Shown: in pieces, positions 46,604-58,659 of the stretch
Layout: each line of letters opens with the position of its first letter
Numbering within the stretch: the stretch's first letter is position 1
Origin: Anarhynchus alexandrinus
Lineage: Eukaryota; Chordata; Aves; Charadriiformes; Charadriidae
Length of the DNA: 64,000 nt
Assembly (NCBI GenBank): GCA_008711295.1
Contig: VUYV01000011.1
Coordinates: 3,599,029-3,663,028 of the forward strand
Direction: 5' to 3'
Translations under genes and position numbers: made by a program
Notes under the pieces: model-generated
The model's database searches: none
Told to the model about the DNA's origin: nothing
Seen by the model: only the letters and a program-made list of their open reading frames with translations

Positions 46604-49600
46604 AATGGTAAACATAGGAATAACACATATGAGAGAAAAGCTGCAGTCCTTACAGGCCTCCTACTGAGCAGTATCATTTATTCAATGCCTAGTGAGGAGA
46701 AACAGGGTTCTACTTATACATCAGTTTCAGTGGAATAACCACAATACTATAGGCTTCAGTTACAACACATTATTCTAACCCCAAGCACCCTAAATTTGCA
46801 AGTCAAGACCTTGAAGGAGATGAAACAGATGGGGTCTTCTAGGTGTCATATACTCAGTGTCAAACGTGGATGTTTACAACCAGGAAAGCTAGAAGCTCTC
46901 TCTGCAAGATGTAAACATGCATTAATATAGCAAAAACATTCCTCCAAGTCCCACATGTAATAATTGTATGCTCTACAATAACTATCTGACATTCCTCTAG
47001 CTCGCTGAAAACCAAAACACACAGCAAGCAGGCACAAGACAGTCTGAAACCACAGTTTCCATGCATACCCTCCCACAGGAGCTCTTCCAACAGCAGAGGG
47101 GAAGAAGTTAACAGAAGAGTTTGTCTAAAGAGGTCTTCTCAGAGATGTAGGACAAACACTTAGAAACGTAGCAGTGCTCTTCAGGATCATTTAAAGTGCT
47201 TAAGGTCATGACAAAAAAATATCAGACCTTAAAATAAGGACATGTTACAAAGCATCTTGTCCCCCTTCTGCTCCACAGTTCAAGCAGATCAGGATTTTAG
47301 CAGACACCTTGTGAATTGTTACAATTTGAGATTAATGCTTCATACTACTTGAAAGCTGGGATTTCAGAGCTGCTTTCAGAGACTATAAAGCAGGGGTTTC
47401 TGGCTTCAGCAGTTCACAAGGCGTCAGCCACTATAATCAGGTTGGACTTCAGACGGGGAAATAAAGGTATGTAACTTAGAATTAAAATTCCTATTAATCC
47501 CAGGATTTGAAACTCCATTTTCCTTGAGCTAAAGAAACACAGGTGTAACTTTTTCAATAGAAAACTAGGTTCTTTGCCATAGAATCATAGTATTTGCTTC
47601 CAGCCTGGGTGGCATAAAAAACCCCACCTTTAAAACTACCGGCAAACCCGCTGGCTGTGGTTCCACATTGAGCAGCAGGGAGACCCCAGCTGAGCAGCCC
47701 TCCTGTCCCCATCTCCTGTGCCGGTTCCTGTCCCGACACATGAGCATGCTGGTTCAGTGATAACACAAACCACACCTGTTTAAGGAACAAGATAACCACA
47801 CTTTACTCCTCCTGATTTCTTCTTGTGTTATGAAATGTTATGAAATGTGTTAGGTGTGCATTTGTTTGTTTGGGTTTTTTTTAAACATACATACAATTTG
47901 TATCAAACTAGAGAGAAAGTAGACTTGAATTTACATGTAAATGACAACTGCATTTACAGTTATTAAAATAACTCATGTTTTAACTATATCAGATAAATAG
48001 TTTTTAAATGTTTAAGTTCACCTGGACATGATTTGCATTTTAAAACTGTTCCATCAAAGAGGAGGTTTTGTCTGCAGTGAAGGAAGTGAACTTGTCTGAA
48101 GTCTATGATAATCAGCTCTTGGAATTAGCAGATGCCATCATCTCACTCCTGCTCTTTTATTCATGGATGGACTTATTTTATTCTTTTACGCTGTTTTTTC
48201 AATTCCAACTTGATTTCATTTGGTCATTAAGATTCAGAAATTGAAATAGCCTCTCTGTATTCTTTTATGTACCCACCTACGAATGTTATGGTCATCGAAA
48301 GTTGCTTTACCACTTCAAACTAATTCTGTTTCTGAGCATTCAGCCAGCAACCTCTACAAATTCAGTGGATGACTTTAAAACTTCAGCAGGATACATGGAC
48401 GTAGGTCTCATTAAGACAGCTACCACTACTTGAATATGCTGGTTTACAACCAAAAAACTTACTTTAGTACAACATGAAAGATTTGAGTTTCAATTTATTT
48501 TTTTTAATAACAGATATTTATGCAGCCGGCTCTGAACGCAATACAAACATCCTTTAATGAAAAAAGTGCTTTATATAGAAAAATCCATCAGAAAAATACC
48601 ACAGGCAGACAGCCAGCCACAGACTTGGCATATATCTGGGCAGGGGTCAGCAACCCTGACACTGCTGCGTGTTGGTAAAGCTCCTTAGTTTGATCTCTCT
48701 ATTCTAGAAAATCTGCCAGGTTTTTGCATAATTCCCCCTTCTCTCCCAAGTATGCTGCCCTCATTCTCACTCTCTTGGTTAATTTTATGTCAGCCTCCAG
48801 GAGAAACAATGGTGAAACACCAATGGCTCACAGCTCACTGCAATCACCACTCCAAAGTGCCCAGCAATTTGCAGTTGGCAAAAAGTTCAGTTCTGGCACC
48901 AAATCCTTTGATTAATGTAATCTTCTAAGGTACAAGGGAAACATTAAAGTTGTCTAGGATGCTGCTCTAAGGCTTACAAAAAAGAAATCCCATCTTACAC
49001 AGGTATCTCCTTGGAATTGAGAAATCCAAGTTCAAACACAACATCTTAGTTGTATGGGAAGGGACACTTCTGCACCTGTCTGTGATAACTTTGATTGCAG
49101 TGCCCCAAAGTGTACTTCACCAGAAGCTTCTCCACAATTCTATCACTGCACAGAGCAAGGCACAAGTTAGATATTAACAGCTGCGGAACTCACTGGAAGA
49201 CTGATTCTCCTCTATTAGCAAGAAGAAAGCTACTTGCTCCTCAAGGCCTAGATGGTTTATGCTATGCAAGATGGAAGACAGCAATAACTCTTGCATTGAA
49301 TTCATTTTTAACATACTAAAGAAACCTTTAATCCTTCACGCAAACATATTCCGTGTGCACACAACATCACGTGCCATGTGTGCATACACAAATGCAGATG
49401 GATACAACTGCTGGGCACACACAGTGACTGATGTGATTCAGCATCCATTTGGACTGAGACAAGTTAACGGTAAAAAAAACCAAACAAACAAAAACCCAAA
49501 AACACCCCCAAACAAGCCAAAGACCCTAAACATGCATCATTCAATTTTGCTGCAGAGGGGATATTAGGAATGTCTACCCACAGACCACATACAGACATCC

Positions 49601-49765
49601 ACAGCCCACGTCCAAAGAGAACAGAGGTAATGGGCAAAGGTGATGTGAAGAAGGTGGCAGTGATTTACAACACTCTGAAAACATTTCACTTTGAGTGAGA
49701 GATGAGCAGATCACATTCAACACCCTCGGTCTCTCTTTAACAGAGGTTTCAGGAAACAGGGCAGG
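46604..49765. other. Intronic sequence, no gene recognised
   Basis: Unique AT-rich sequence with an A/C-rich tract at 49469-49511. The local duplication GTTATGAAAT-GTTATGAAAT near 47827 is minor. No exon was recognised. Confidence 0.55.
49469..49511. repeat. A/C-rich low-complexity tract
   Basis: GGTAAAAAAAACCAAACAAA and following ACCCAAAAACACCCCCAAAC motifs. Simple sequence about 260 bp before a CR1 insertion. Confidence 0.8.
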
Positions 49766-49774
49766 CATTTACTT
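49766..49774. repeat. Target-site duplication, left copy (CATTTACTT)
   Basis: This 9-bp word abuts the octamer-tail end of the CR1 and recurs exactly at the other end (50676-50684). Confidence 0.8.
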
Positions 49775-50675
49775 AGAATCATAGAATGGTTTAGGCTGGA
49801 AAGGACCTTGAAGATCATCGAGTTCCAACCCCCCTGCCATAGGCACGGACACCTCCCACTAGACCAGGTTGCCCAAGGCCACGTCCAGCCTGGCCTTGAA
49901 CACCTCCAGGGATGGGGCCTCAACAACCTCTCTGGGCAACCTGTTCCAGTGCCTTACCACCCTCAAAGTGAAAAACTTCTTCCTAATTTTCAATCTAAAC
50001 CTGCCCTCTTCCGTTTTGAAGCCGTTCCCCCTCGTCCTATCACTACATGCCCTAGTAAAAAGTCCTACCTCAGCTCTCCTGTAGGCCCCCTTTAGGTACT
50101 GGAAGGCTGCAATAAGATCTCCCCGGAGCCTTCTCTTCTCCAGGCTGAACAGCCCCAACTCTTTCAGCCTCTCCTCATAGGAGAGGTGCTCCAGCCCTCG
50201 GATCATCCTCATGGCCTTCCTCTGGACATGCTCCAGCAGGTCCATGTCCTTCTTATGTTGGGGACTCCAGAGCTGGACGCAGTACTCCGGGTGGGGTCTC
50301 ACGAGAGTGGAGTAGAGGGGCAGAATCACCTCCCTCGCCCTGCTGGCCACACTTCTTTTGATGCAGCCCAGGATGCGGTTGGCCTTCTGGGCTGCGATCG
50401 CACATTACTGGCTCATGTTGAGCTTCTCGTCGATCAGCACACCCAGGTCCTTCTCCTCAGGGCTGCTCTCCAGCCATTCCCCGCCCAACCTGTAATTGTG
50501 CTTGGGATTGCCCCGACCCAGATGCAAGACCTTGCACTTGGCCTTGTTGAACTGCATGAAGTTGACTTGGGCCCACCTCTCCAGCCTGTCTAGGTCCCTC
50601 TGGATGGCATCCCTCCCCTCCAGCATGTCTACCTCACCAAACAGCTTGGTATCATCGGCAAACTTGCTGAGTTTA
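49775..50675 (-). mobile_element. CR1 LINE, best-preserved copy (901 bp) with ORF2 reverse-transcriptase end
   Basis: On the minus strand this element begins within the reverse-transcriptase palm: [19 protein letters not shown] carries the (F/Y)ADD catalytic motif. It continues through [40 protein letters not shown] and [20 protein letters not shown] to the ORF2 end near 49859, then a short 3' untranslated part and the tail ATTCTATGATTCT. From about 50675 to 49859 the frame is uninterrupted apart from one in-frame TAA at 50405-50407, directly after LNMSQ. The left part of the full element (endonuclease, most of the RT) is missing through normal 5' truncation. The element is flanked by CATTTACTT repeats. 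It cannot move by itself. Confidence 0.96.
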
Positions 50676-50684
50676 CATTTACTT
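50676..50684. repeat. Target-site duplication, right copy (CATTTACTT)
   Basis: Exact copy of 49766-49774 at the 5'-truncation point of the CR1. It fixes the insertion limits at 49775 and 50675. Confidence 0.8.
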
Positions 50685-51308
50685 GTATGACCTCTCAGAG
50701 AAAGCTGGGTTCCCCTGGACGAAAAGGAAAGACAGACAACGTTCAATTTTAGCCTTGCCCATCTTGAAAGCGTATTTAATACCTGTTCTGTTATCCTCTA
50801 CTCTTAAGGCCGAAATGAGGAATCTTGGTGGGGCCAAAAGGCAGCAGAGCGTTCCATGAATATGATGGCAATGGGGCAATACCCAATACTGAGATATGGT
50901 ACTGACTCTCGGTAGATTTTCAGGATCTTTTTGTTGAAAAATATTTTTTTTTTTTATCCTTCATCAAGAGGGATTGTCACTACAAATCACAGAACTGAAG
51001 TTTTCTACAAGCCCAGAGAGCTCTGACTGAGGGATGAGTCCTTCCCCTCTCCTGGAGGGGTGGGCAGCACACAGAGCCGCATTCCCAGCAGCCGGGATGA
51101 TTGCAGGAAGCATGGCTCTGGCTACAAAGACTGGAATGTGCAATTCCATGAGCTTTTTTGGAAATTAAGTGGGGGGTGGATATCAGTCATAGTTAAAATT
51201 CCCAAACAGATGAGCTCTACAGGATTAAAGTGACTCAAAGCTGGGTTCATACATGCAATCATTATAAAAAATGAAGAGGGTATGGTCAGGCAATTAGAAT
51301 GAAGGGCA

Positions 51309-51415
51309 GGAGTCAGGGGATCTTAGCTCTGTTCCCACTTTCTAGCTGATTCATCATCATTCTGGGCAAGTCTCCTCTTCTCCAGACCCATGTTCTTCAG
51401 TCTATTCAATGCCCC
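51309..51415 (-). mobile_element. Probable MIR SINE remnant
   Basis: GGAGTCAGGGGATCTTAGCT, CTGTTCCCACTTTCTAGCTG and TCTGGGCAAGTCTCCTCTTC follow the order of the complement of the MIR core as I recall it (AGTCAGGAGACCTGGGTTC, CTCTGCCACTTACTAGCTG, CTTGGGCAAGTCACTTAACC). MIR is an ancient amniote SINE that survives in birds as diverged fragments. Many mismatches are present, so the call rests on order of blocks. Confidence 0.45.
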
Positions 51416-51714
51416 AATACCAATTTATCTTAGTACAGTGCTTCACTAAACAGCCTTTCCATGCTTGTGGGAGAAGTACCAGAAAATAGAAAAACCTTAA
51501 GTCTACACAGGTGCTTGCAAGCTTATAGCCTATCCAAGGGATATTCTTGGCTAATGAATGAACACTGTCACACCTAGCACTAACAAGTTGTCACTTCCAC
51601 TGCAATATTTAGCACTGGGACTCTCTCCTGATGGATGTAGCACCAATCGATTGGTTATATCTCAGGGTCATTAGTAATAGAAGAGGAGAGTAAGCACAGG
51701 CAGTGTTTCTTTTG

Positions 51715-52190
51715 CTATTTAAATATATTAATCTTCTAGATGTGTTGATTTCAGGCAGGCCAGCGAGCTTCTCCCCTATGACAAATGCACTCGCTTCCTC
51801 TTTCCCTTTTTAAGGATTTTAAACATACAAGACCGACCACGGGAACATATTGCAATTAACAAGGATTTTATTATAGTAAAGTGGGAAGGTTAAATCCAAG
51901 CACTGTTCCAGTCAATTAAATACTATTATTAGCGATGCTCACACACTAAGTTCTTGAAAGGTTCAACTATGTAAGGTACAGAGCAAAGGAGTGAATCGCT
52001 CAGCACCTCATGGGAGCATAGGGGAGCTTACAAAATTGTGGCCATGAAGATCTGCAAATGGGTTAGGGAAAGCTGTATCCCCACCGGAATCACCATTCAT
52101 TTTAATCAGCTGAGCACTGTAATAAGATTAGAGGTGATTGGGTTGAGTAGTGGGATTAAAACCATCCACTAATCCCCAGAATTTACTATT
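51715..52190. other. AT-rich block with paired GGATTA-type sites (possible conserved element)
   Basis: The block is dense in ATTA/TAAT words. An inverted pair of OTX/PITX-type sites, GGGATTA (52152-52158) and TAATCCC (52170-52176), lies about a dozen bases apart. It resembles developmental enhancers in composition only. No alignment is available to show conservation. Confidence 0.2.
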
Positions 52191-53280
52191 CACAGCTCAA
52201 ATGCATTAGCCCTTCAGAGCAGAATGGGCTCCAGCCTCCTCCTGAAAGATGCAACAGTCAGAAGTGGTATGAGATATTTGGTAAAGGAAAGTGATCTTTA
52301 ACACCGTTAAATGAACACCATTGATTCCTGCCTGCAGAGCACGTGTCACAGCCCAGTGGTCCAGCTCGGCTGTTTCTAGAAAAAAGCACCATCCTACCAA
52401 GGACACTGCCTAGAAGAACAGTGAGTTTTTGCCTCCGACCTGCCAAAACTAACCACAACAGCCTTCTCTTGAGAGGGGAAGCTGTCCATACAAGAAAGTT
52501 ACAAATGCTGTCAGGAACGGGTCATGGATATTTGTTCCTGTGCAATTTTTTTGGCCCACATGTTTAAAGATTCATTGAAGGATGAGGGTAAAAACAGAAA
52601 TACACGGGAGCATTCAGGAAAATTTGCGGCAGTCTCTGAAGAAATGGATGACAAGGTACCATCTACGGTAGCAAGCTATCCAAAATAATTCTATGTCACA
52701 GCATGGCAGTAGGTGGATAAGACAAATACCAGAACTTGAAGAACCAGTAGGAAGGAATCTGTCTAGGGATGTAGAAATATTTCACAAACATAAGAACTTG
52801 TTTTTGAGATAGAGAAGGGTGAATGGTTACATGATCAGTGAACCAGCAAAAAAGCAACGAGCCAAAATAGCTACCAAGAACACCTTCAGGCTGTTCCTCT
52901 AGTCCTTATCAAAGTCCCTTCCAGTTACTTCACTAAACTATTTATGCCAACATATATCGCCCCCCTGACCTCACCCCCTTCCTGAATAGGAAAAGGTTTA
53001 GCATCTTTTTGGGATGCCATCCAAGCATGTATTTCCTGTAGGCAATCGCCTGCTCTTTACTCCCTCTCTAATGAACCAGTAGTTATTAGACTATGAACTC
53101 ATTTCCATGGTCATTTCATGGACTGAATTTTCTTCAGTTCTCCAACTATAAATATTCATTTCTCCCATTATAAATATTCACCGTATTTTCAAAATATCAT
53201 AGCGCCTCAGACTACCTAGAGCAGAAGAATCATGCAGGATCCCTCAAAATAGCTGGTTTTATTTTTGCAACTAGACTGGC

Positions 53281-53295
53281 AAAAAAAAAAAAAAA
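53281..53295. repeat. A homopolymer, 15 bases
   Basis: An uninterrupted A run after ACTGGC. A second A9 run follows about 35 bases later. No retroposon body was recognised. Confidence 0.9.
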
Positions 53296-53892
53296 GAAGT
53301 CTGAAGATTTACAGAGAAATAAAGCTGATTAAAAAAAAATCCTACCTCTCTAACATGATCAAAAAGATCTCCACAGGGACAGCTGCATATACCAGCATTT
53401 TGCATTGCCCAATTTTCTTAATTTTCTTGGAACACCGTGCTCCTTTTTTGGCCTGAACTGCCTGAGAAGGCCAAGAAGACAGACTAATAACAGAACAGGT
53501 ATGAAACACATTTCTAAGAAACCCACTTGGTCTGCTGTTGACCTTTCAACAACAAAATCTTTTCTTAATGCAATCAACTTTTATTGGGCTGGTGGATTGA
53601 GTGGGTCACCACTGACCTAAGGGCCTTTCTAAGGACATCAACAGAGTTTGAAATTTCGGGAACTGGCAGAGCTCTGGCCTCTGTGTGAGTCACTGAGGCT
53701 GAAGAAGGCAGTATGGGGCTTCTCTGTCATCTGAAGACTAGGAGAGCAGGGCCTCTAATATAGTTATTTCTGAGACATATCAGAAAATGCAATTAGCACA
53801 CAGGCTTTTTCCCTTAAGTCAAGGGTTTATCTTAAGTGTTAAAGGCGCCGCACTTACTAATATTGCACTTACTGAAAGCTCAGAGAAAGAAC

Positions 53893-53965
53893 CAGAGACA
53901 CTGAGTATAAGCATCTTCCCCAAAGCCACATAAGACAGGGTCAGAACCCAGCTGCAGAGGTTGCC
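53893..53965 (+). mobile_element. Possible MIR SINE remnant
   Basis: AGAGACACTGAGTATAAGCA, CTTCCCCAAAGCCACATAAG and GGGTCAGAACCCAGCTGCAG resemble the MIR core order (GAGAGGTTAAGTAACTTGCC, CAAGGTCACACAG, GAACCCAGGCAGTCTG). Divergence is high, so this is a tentative call. Confidence 0.35.
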
Positions 53966-55243
53966 TCACGTTTTCTGGCCATTTCCCATGTACCAGTGCC
54001 TTAACTTCAGTTTATAAGGCACAGACTGGGACAAAACGGCTGGATTACACAGCCTTTTCACATTACAGTTTTCAGGGTATAATTAGGGACAAGGTTCACG
54101 GAGCATGAGGACTGTAGGACTGAAGTTCAAGTCTCTGCATCAGCACCTCCTCCTGCAGCACACACTCCTGTTCCCACAACAGGGGAGTAAGAACACGGTT
54201 CTGCTCTTGCTCCAGAGGCCAGCCAAACCCAGCCCCGGGCACAACCGCAGAGTCCGCTACATCCAGAGAAGGGCACAGACCACCCAAACATACTTTCTTG
54301 CACACAGCAAAACTAATGAGGTAGGAGTTCAAAATATAGCACATTATCACATTGTACAGTTACAGAGACTGTCACAGGACAGCTACTCAACACCACAGAG
54401 AAATGGAAACTGCTAACCTTAAAGTATACGGTGCTGTTCACATCAATTATTTATTCCAGGGAGGTTGATGATGGTAGTTGCATTTGGATATTCACCCGAT
54501 CAAGCCTCGAGCACAATGTTCTCCACATCCCACTCAGCTGCCTTTTCAAGACATTTCTAAACTCTCATTCAAACGCATATTGTGAAGGTAAAATGTCAGT
54601 AAAACACACACATGCCCTGGCCCATCCTTCCAGCCCATCTTTCCCTGCATGCAGAGCCTCAGCACCAGGAATTTGTCATTCCAGAAAGCACGTCTCTCCT
54701 ACAGGACATGGGGTCCAGATTTGTCACCCAGCACGCCTGAGCACAAGAGGATCACAGAGCAGCCAGCCTGGATCTCACAACCTCAGTAGGTCCTGCAGAT
54801 CCCCAGCATTTTCACTCTCTGATCAGTGGTGTTTGGTCAGATGTACTAAGTCAATGGTGAGTGGAATTTTTATTTATTCATTTATTAAGAAGAATTCCCA
54901 AATGGCATCTCTAACATTTAAAATTTCTTTTATTTTCAGCTAGTCCAAGACGTGACTTATGTCACTACTTGTGCTGTTTATCGCCTGTATCTCGTTCAGG
55001 CTGAAAAGTGATTTGGTTTTTGCATAACAATAACAAATGGCACTCGATAAAATAGAGGACCCTTGACAGTGAGGATAATTCCTGTTTTGCAATCTGGAAA
55101 CTGCAGCACTGAAACCACATAACTACTTCCAGGCCAGGATGCTTAGAGGAGAGCATTGGGAGTCCATTCCAACCTTTCTCAGCTAACCACCACAATACTA
55201 TAGAAGCCATTAGATGGAAACAAACAGACAATTGGCATTTAAG

Positions 55244-55275
55244 AAAACAAACAAACAAAAAACAACCAACAAAAC
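55244..55275. repeat. A/C-rich low-complexity tract
   Basis: AAAACAAACAAACAAAAAAC followed by AACCAACAAAACC. Simple sequence. Confidence 0.8.
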
Positions 55276-58200
55276 CTAACTCTTCAATAAAGTGATTCTA
55301 ATGCCACTTGTAGACCAACCTCCCTTCCCACAGGCAGCAGGTAGGCAAGCTGGACAGGCACCGCTCAGGTTTGCACCCTCTGGGATATGGCAGCACTCCC
55401 AAGCCATGGGTACCCATTCATCATGGAAAGAAGCTATCTCTTCTTTTGCTTCCCTCCAGAAGGGATTCAGCAGATTGGGAACATCTGCATTCGGTGGCTT
55501 GTGGGTACAGGCCAGACAGCCACAAACCTTAAGGCAACAGGAAGCACAGGAATTTTTTTCCACCCCTCTCCCCCTGTAACTGTATTTCTCTTTCAGCTCT
55601 GCCTCCCCGAAAGCTGCACGCTGATCAAACCGGAGCAGGGGCCGCAGTTTGCAGCCACAACTTACAGCCGATTAATACAGGAGCAAGGGAAAGAAGTTTT
55701 TGGCCACTAGTTCTGCATCAGCACATGCCCGATGGCTAACTGCAGTGTCACCAAGGCAGCGGGGAAGAGGAGCAAGCAGCCTCCCAAAAGAGCCCATCTG
55801 TTCTCGCCATGCTTTCTCCCCCACCCGAGGTGTCCTGTGGTCCTCCAGCACAAGTAAGATCACTCACAGACAGCACAAACTCTTTTGGAGATTTTGCGCA
55901 CTGAAACCCTGGGTGGGTCAGATGATCCAAACCAGAAGAGAACTCGCAGCAGGAGATGCTTCTTCCTTGAATACACAAAGCCAAGCCTCCTACATGGAAA
56001 ACAGCTGCTGTCAAATGGTACTGCTCATCAAAAGCTAGAGATACCACAAGCAATTATAGGAGAAATTAGATATTATAGGTATTTCTAGTCATTGTTGTTA
56101 AATTCTGGTGCTGTAGAACATGCCTGGAGACCCTGACCTGGAACTGAGATCCTTCCAAGATCTCCAGCCACCTTCTCCTCCACTGAGGCAGGTTTCTGTG
56201 CAGTTGGCCACGCAACAGATGCCATGGGACTTCTCCCCTGCAGCATCACACAGCTTCACTCACCTGCTGGATCACATCTGCATTGGGCAGGGAGGGAATG
56301 AAGGTGGTGTCAGAGATCAGGAACATGGAGAGGATACCCACCTAGCTGTTACATTAGGAAAACATGAGGTAGAGTAAATTAGAACACAGTGCTCAATCCA
56401 AGAGACTTGCCAGACCTGCCCATAGCGCTGATCACTGGCCAGAACAGAGAAGCTAAAGTCCTCACCCCCAAAACTTTCCAATTTATATATAATAAGGGGA
56501 AAGAAAAGGTGGCGGGAGGGGGAAGAAACAGCAAAAGTATTAAGAGAAACACAAGAGGGAGCAAACTTGCAGACAGTGTCAGTTATGGACACTTCAAATT
56601 CATTGATTACTAAACTAAACTAAAGTATATGAGGTCTCAGCTTTTTAACCACCACAGTTACAGCTTCAGAGCACTTGTTTTTCAGCCTGTCCCACTCTTA
56701 GCAGTACTGCACAGCACAAAGGCACAGGGAGACAGGGAAGATGCAGAAAGGAACAAGTTAATGAGAGAAGCAAGGTGAGGGCCAACTGGAAAACACCAAA
56801 CACAAGTATATTAAAGGGAAGGGTTAGAGAATAGAAAATGCAAGGAAAAATGGGAAGGTGTAGGAGGAGTTAGGCAGGAAAGAGATGGGAACAAGACCCC
56901 TGGAAGGGAAAGGCTGCAAAAAGCAATCTGATATTGACAGTAAAATTCAAGAAGGGCTGCTGCAGCTCCTGCAGGCAGACTTCTGCTCAAGAGTTCATTA
57001 CTTATCCTGAGCTTATTTGGCAGAAGTGAGGCAGAGACACAACCCCAGCACAGTTCTAGACAGCAAAGCAAATCCAAGTTTCTTCCAGAGGGACACTTAA
57101 TTTGCTAGAGAATTTTTTTCCCCCCAAGATAAGCTAGCACTGAGGTCAGATCCTCCCCCAATAAAGTTAACAAGCTCCAGCAATCCCATGTCCTCCCCCT
57201 CAAACAGAGTTCCTCTCTGCAGAGGAGGGGAGGAACTGGACAAGGCACGCATTCATCCCAGCCTACTTCTAACCTACTTCTCCTGGCAATGGAATGACCA
57301 GAATGAGGAGTTTGGTCATAGTCCAATCTATATTTTTTTGCAAAGCTAGCCACTAAAGCCAGTCCGCTCCAGACAACTTTCAAGCCTGGTATTCCGACCA
57401 AAACATCACGCATGCAAGATTGGAGGCACAGTGAGGCCAGGCTAGATGCCACCTCAGATTCAGAGGCTAGTTCAGTAATACATACATAGCCTTGCATGCA
57501 AAATGAGAAGAGCAGACATGCTTGCTGACACTGAAAGGTGTCCCTTGCACTGCACGTTTAGCCTAGACAGGCCATATGGACGGGCATCCCTGCACTGGTG
57601 TGTAGGAGGGAAGGAGGTTTGCTATGCATCTCACTCAAGCTATCATCGCACTCCAAATGGGACAAGTGAGACCACTCGATGGCTCCATACAAGACACCAG
57701 GCTGCGCTGGCACCTTCCCTCCTCCCAGACACAGACTGCAGAGAGAAGCTAAGAAGAGCCAGAGGGCAGCTGAGCGGAGAGAGGCAGAAGGCACTAGCAA
57801 TTCAGACAGCTTCACAGTTTTGCTTTTACTTTAATTGAACGCAGTGACCTCATCTTTGTTTGTCTGCTCTCTCTTCTCATGTGATCAATTTTTCTGGCCC
57901 TCCACCATCCCTCATTTTGACAACTATTGCTCCAAAAAGCCTCCTCACAGCTATGGTGTCAAATACTACTGCCTTCTCCCCAGTCCACTGAGGTTGTACC
58001 CTGGGCAGACAAGGTAGGTCATTACCCTGCGTGCTGTACCTTTACAGCATGAGACCTTGTTCTAGGGTAACCAACCCATGCTGCTGTAAAAAATATGGCA
58101 AAAGTGCCCTCAGAGGTGGTTTAGGCTCTTGACTTCAGCAGTGTCTCCAGTATGGCTCTCCGATGCCAGGCAGTGAACCCAGCAGAACCAGAACAAGTAC

Positions 58201-58648
58201 ACACGTCAAATCAGGGGAGCTCTCAATTGCCTGAGAACAAGAACATGCACCTGGAAAGGTACTGTGGTCTGATGCTGCCTCAGGAATAGTTCAAGAGATA
58301 ACAGAACTTATCTAGTCCAAGGCAAGTTTTCCCACTGAAACATAACCTATCTTGTGCAGAGGCCAAGCATCATCTTTCCCTTACAAACATCTGAGACCTC
58401 CCTGTTCTGCTTTCAGTGCCCGTGTTCCTCTGACACTAAAAGAAGTTTACATACTTAATGTTGCAGTAGCTGCCAGAGGATGAAATAACATCCTGACAGC
58501 AGAATTGCTACAAAGAACACATTCAAAAATCCATGGAGAAGGCAAAGGTTGCTCGACAGAGGTCAAAGTATCCTGGGATCACCCATATCATTCAGGGACA
58601 ATGACAGAGAAGGTAAGCAATAAAAGCACAAAGACCACAGTATAATTT

Positions 58649-58659
58649 AAAAAAAAAAA
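58649..58659. repeat. A homopolymer, 11 bases
   Basis: An uninterrupted A run after TATAATTT. No element was recognised around it. Confidence 0.85.

Noticed and set aside
47578..47593. CATAGAATCATAG word like the reverse complement of a CR1 tail
   Set aside because: No CR1 sequence continues from it; 13 matching bases alone are insufficient.
54431..54943. 170-codon open frame on the plus strand, longest in the window
   Set aside because: It opens at GTG and its first ATG is over 50 codons in. It has no recognisable domain, no codon-bias signal, and about one frame of this length is expected by chance in 64 kb of such composition.
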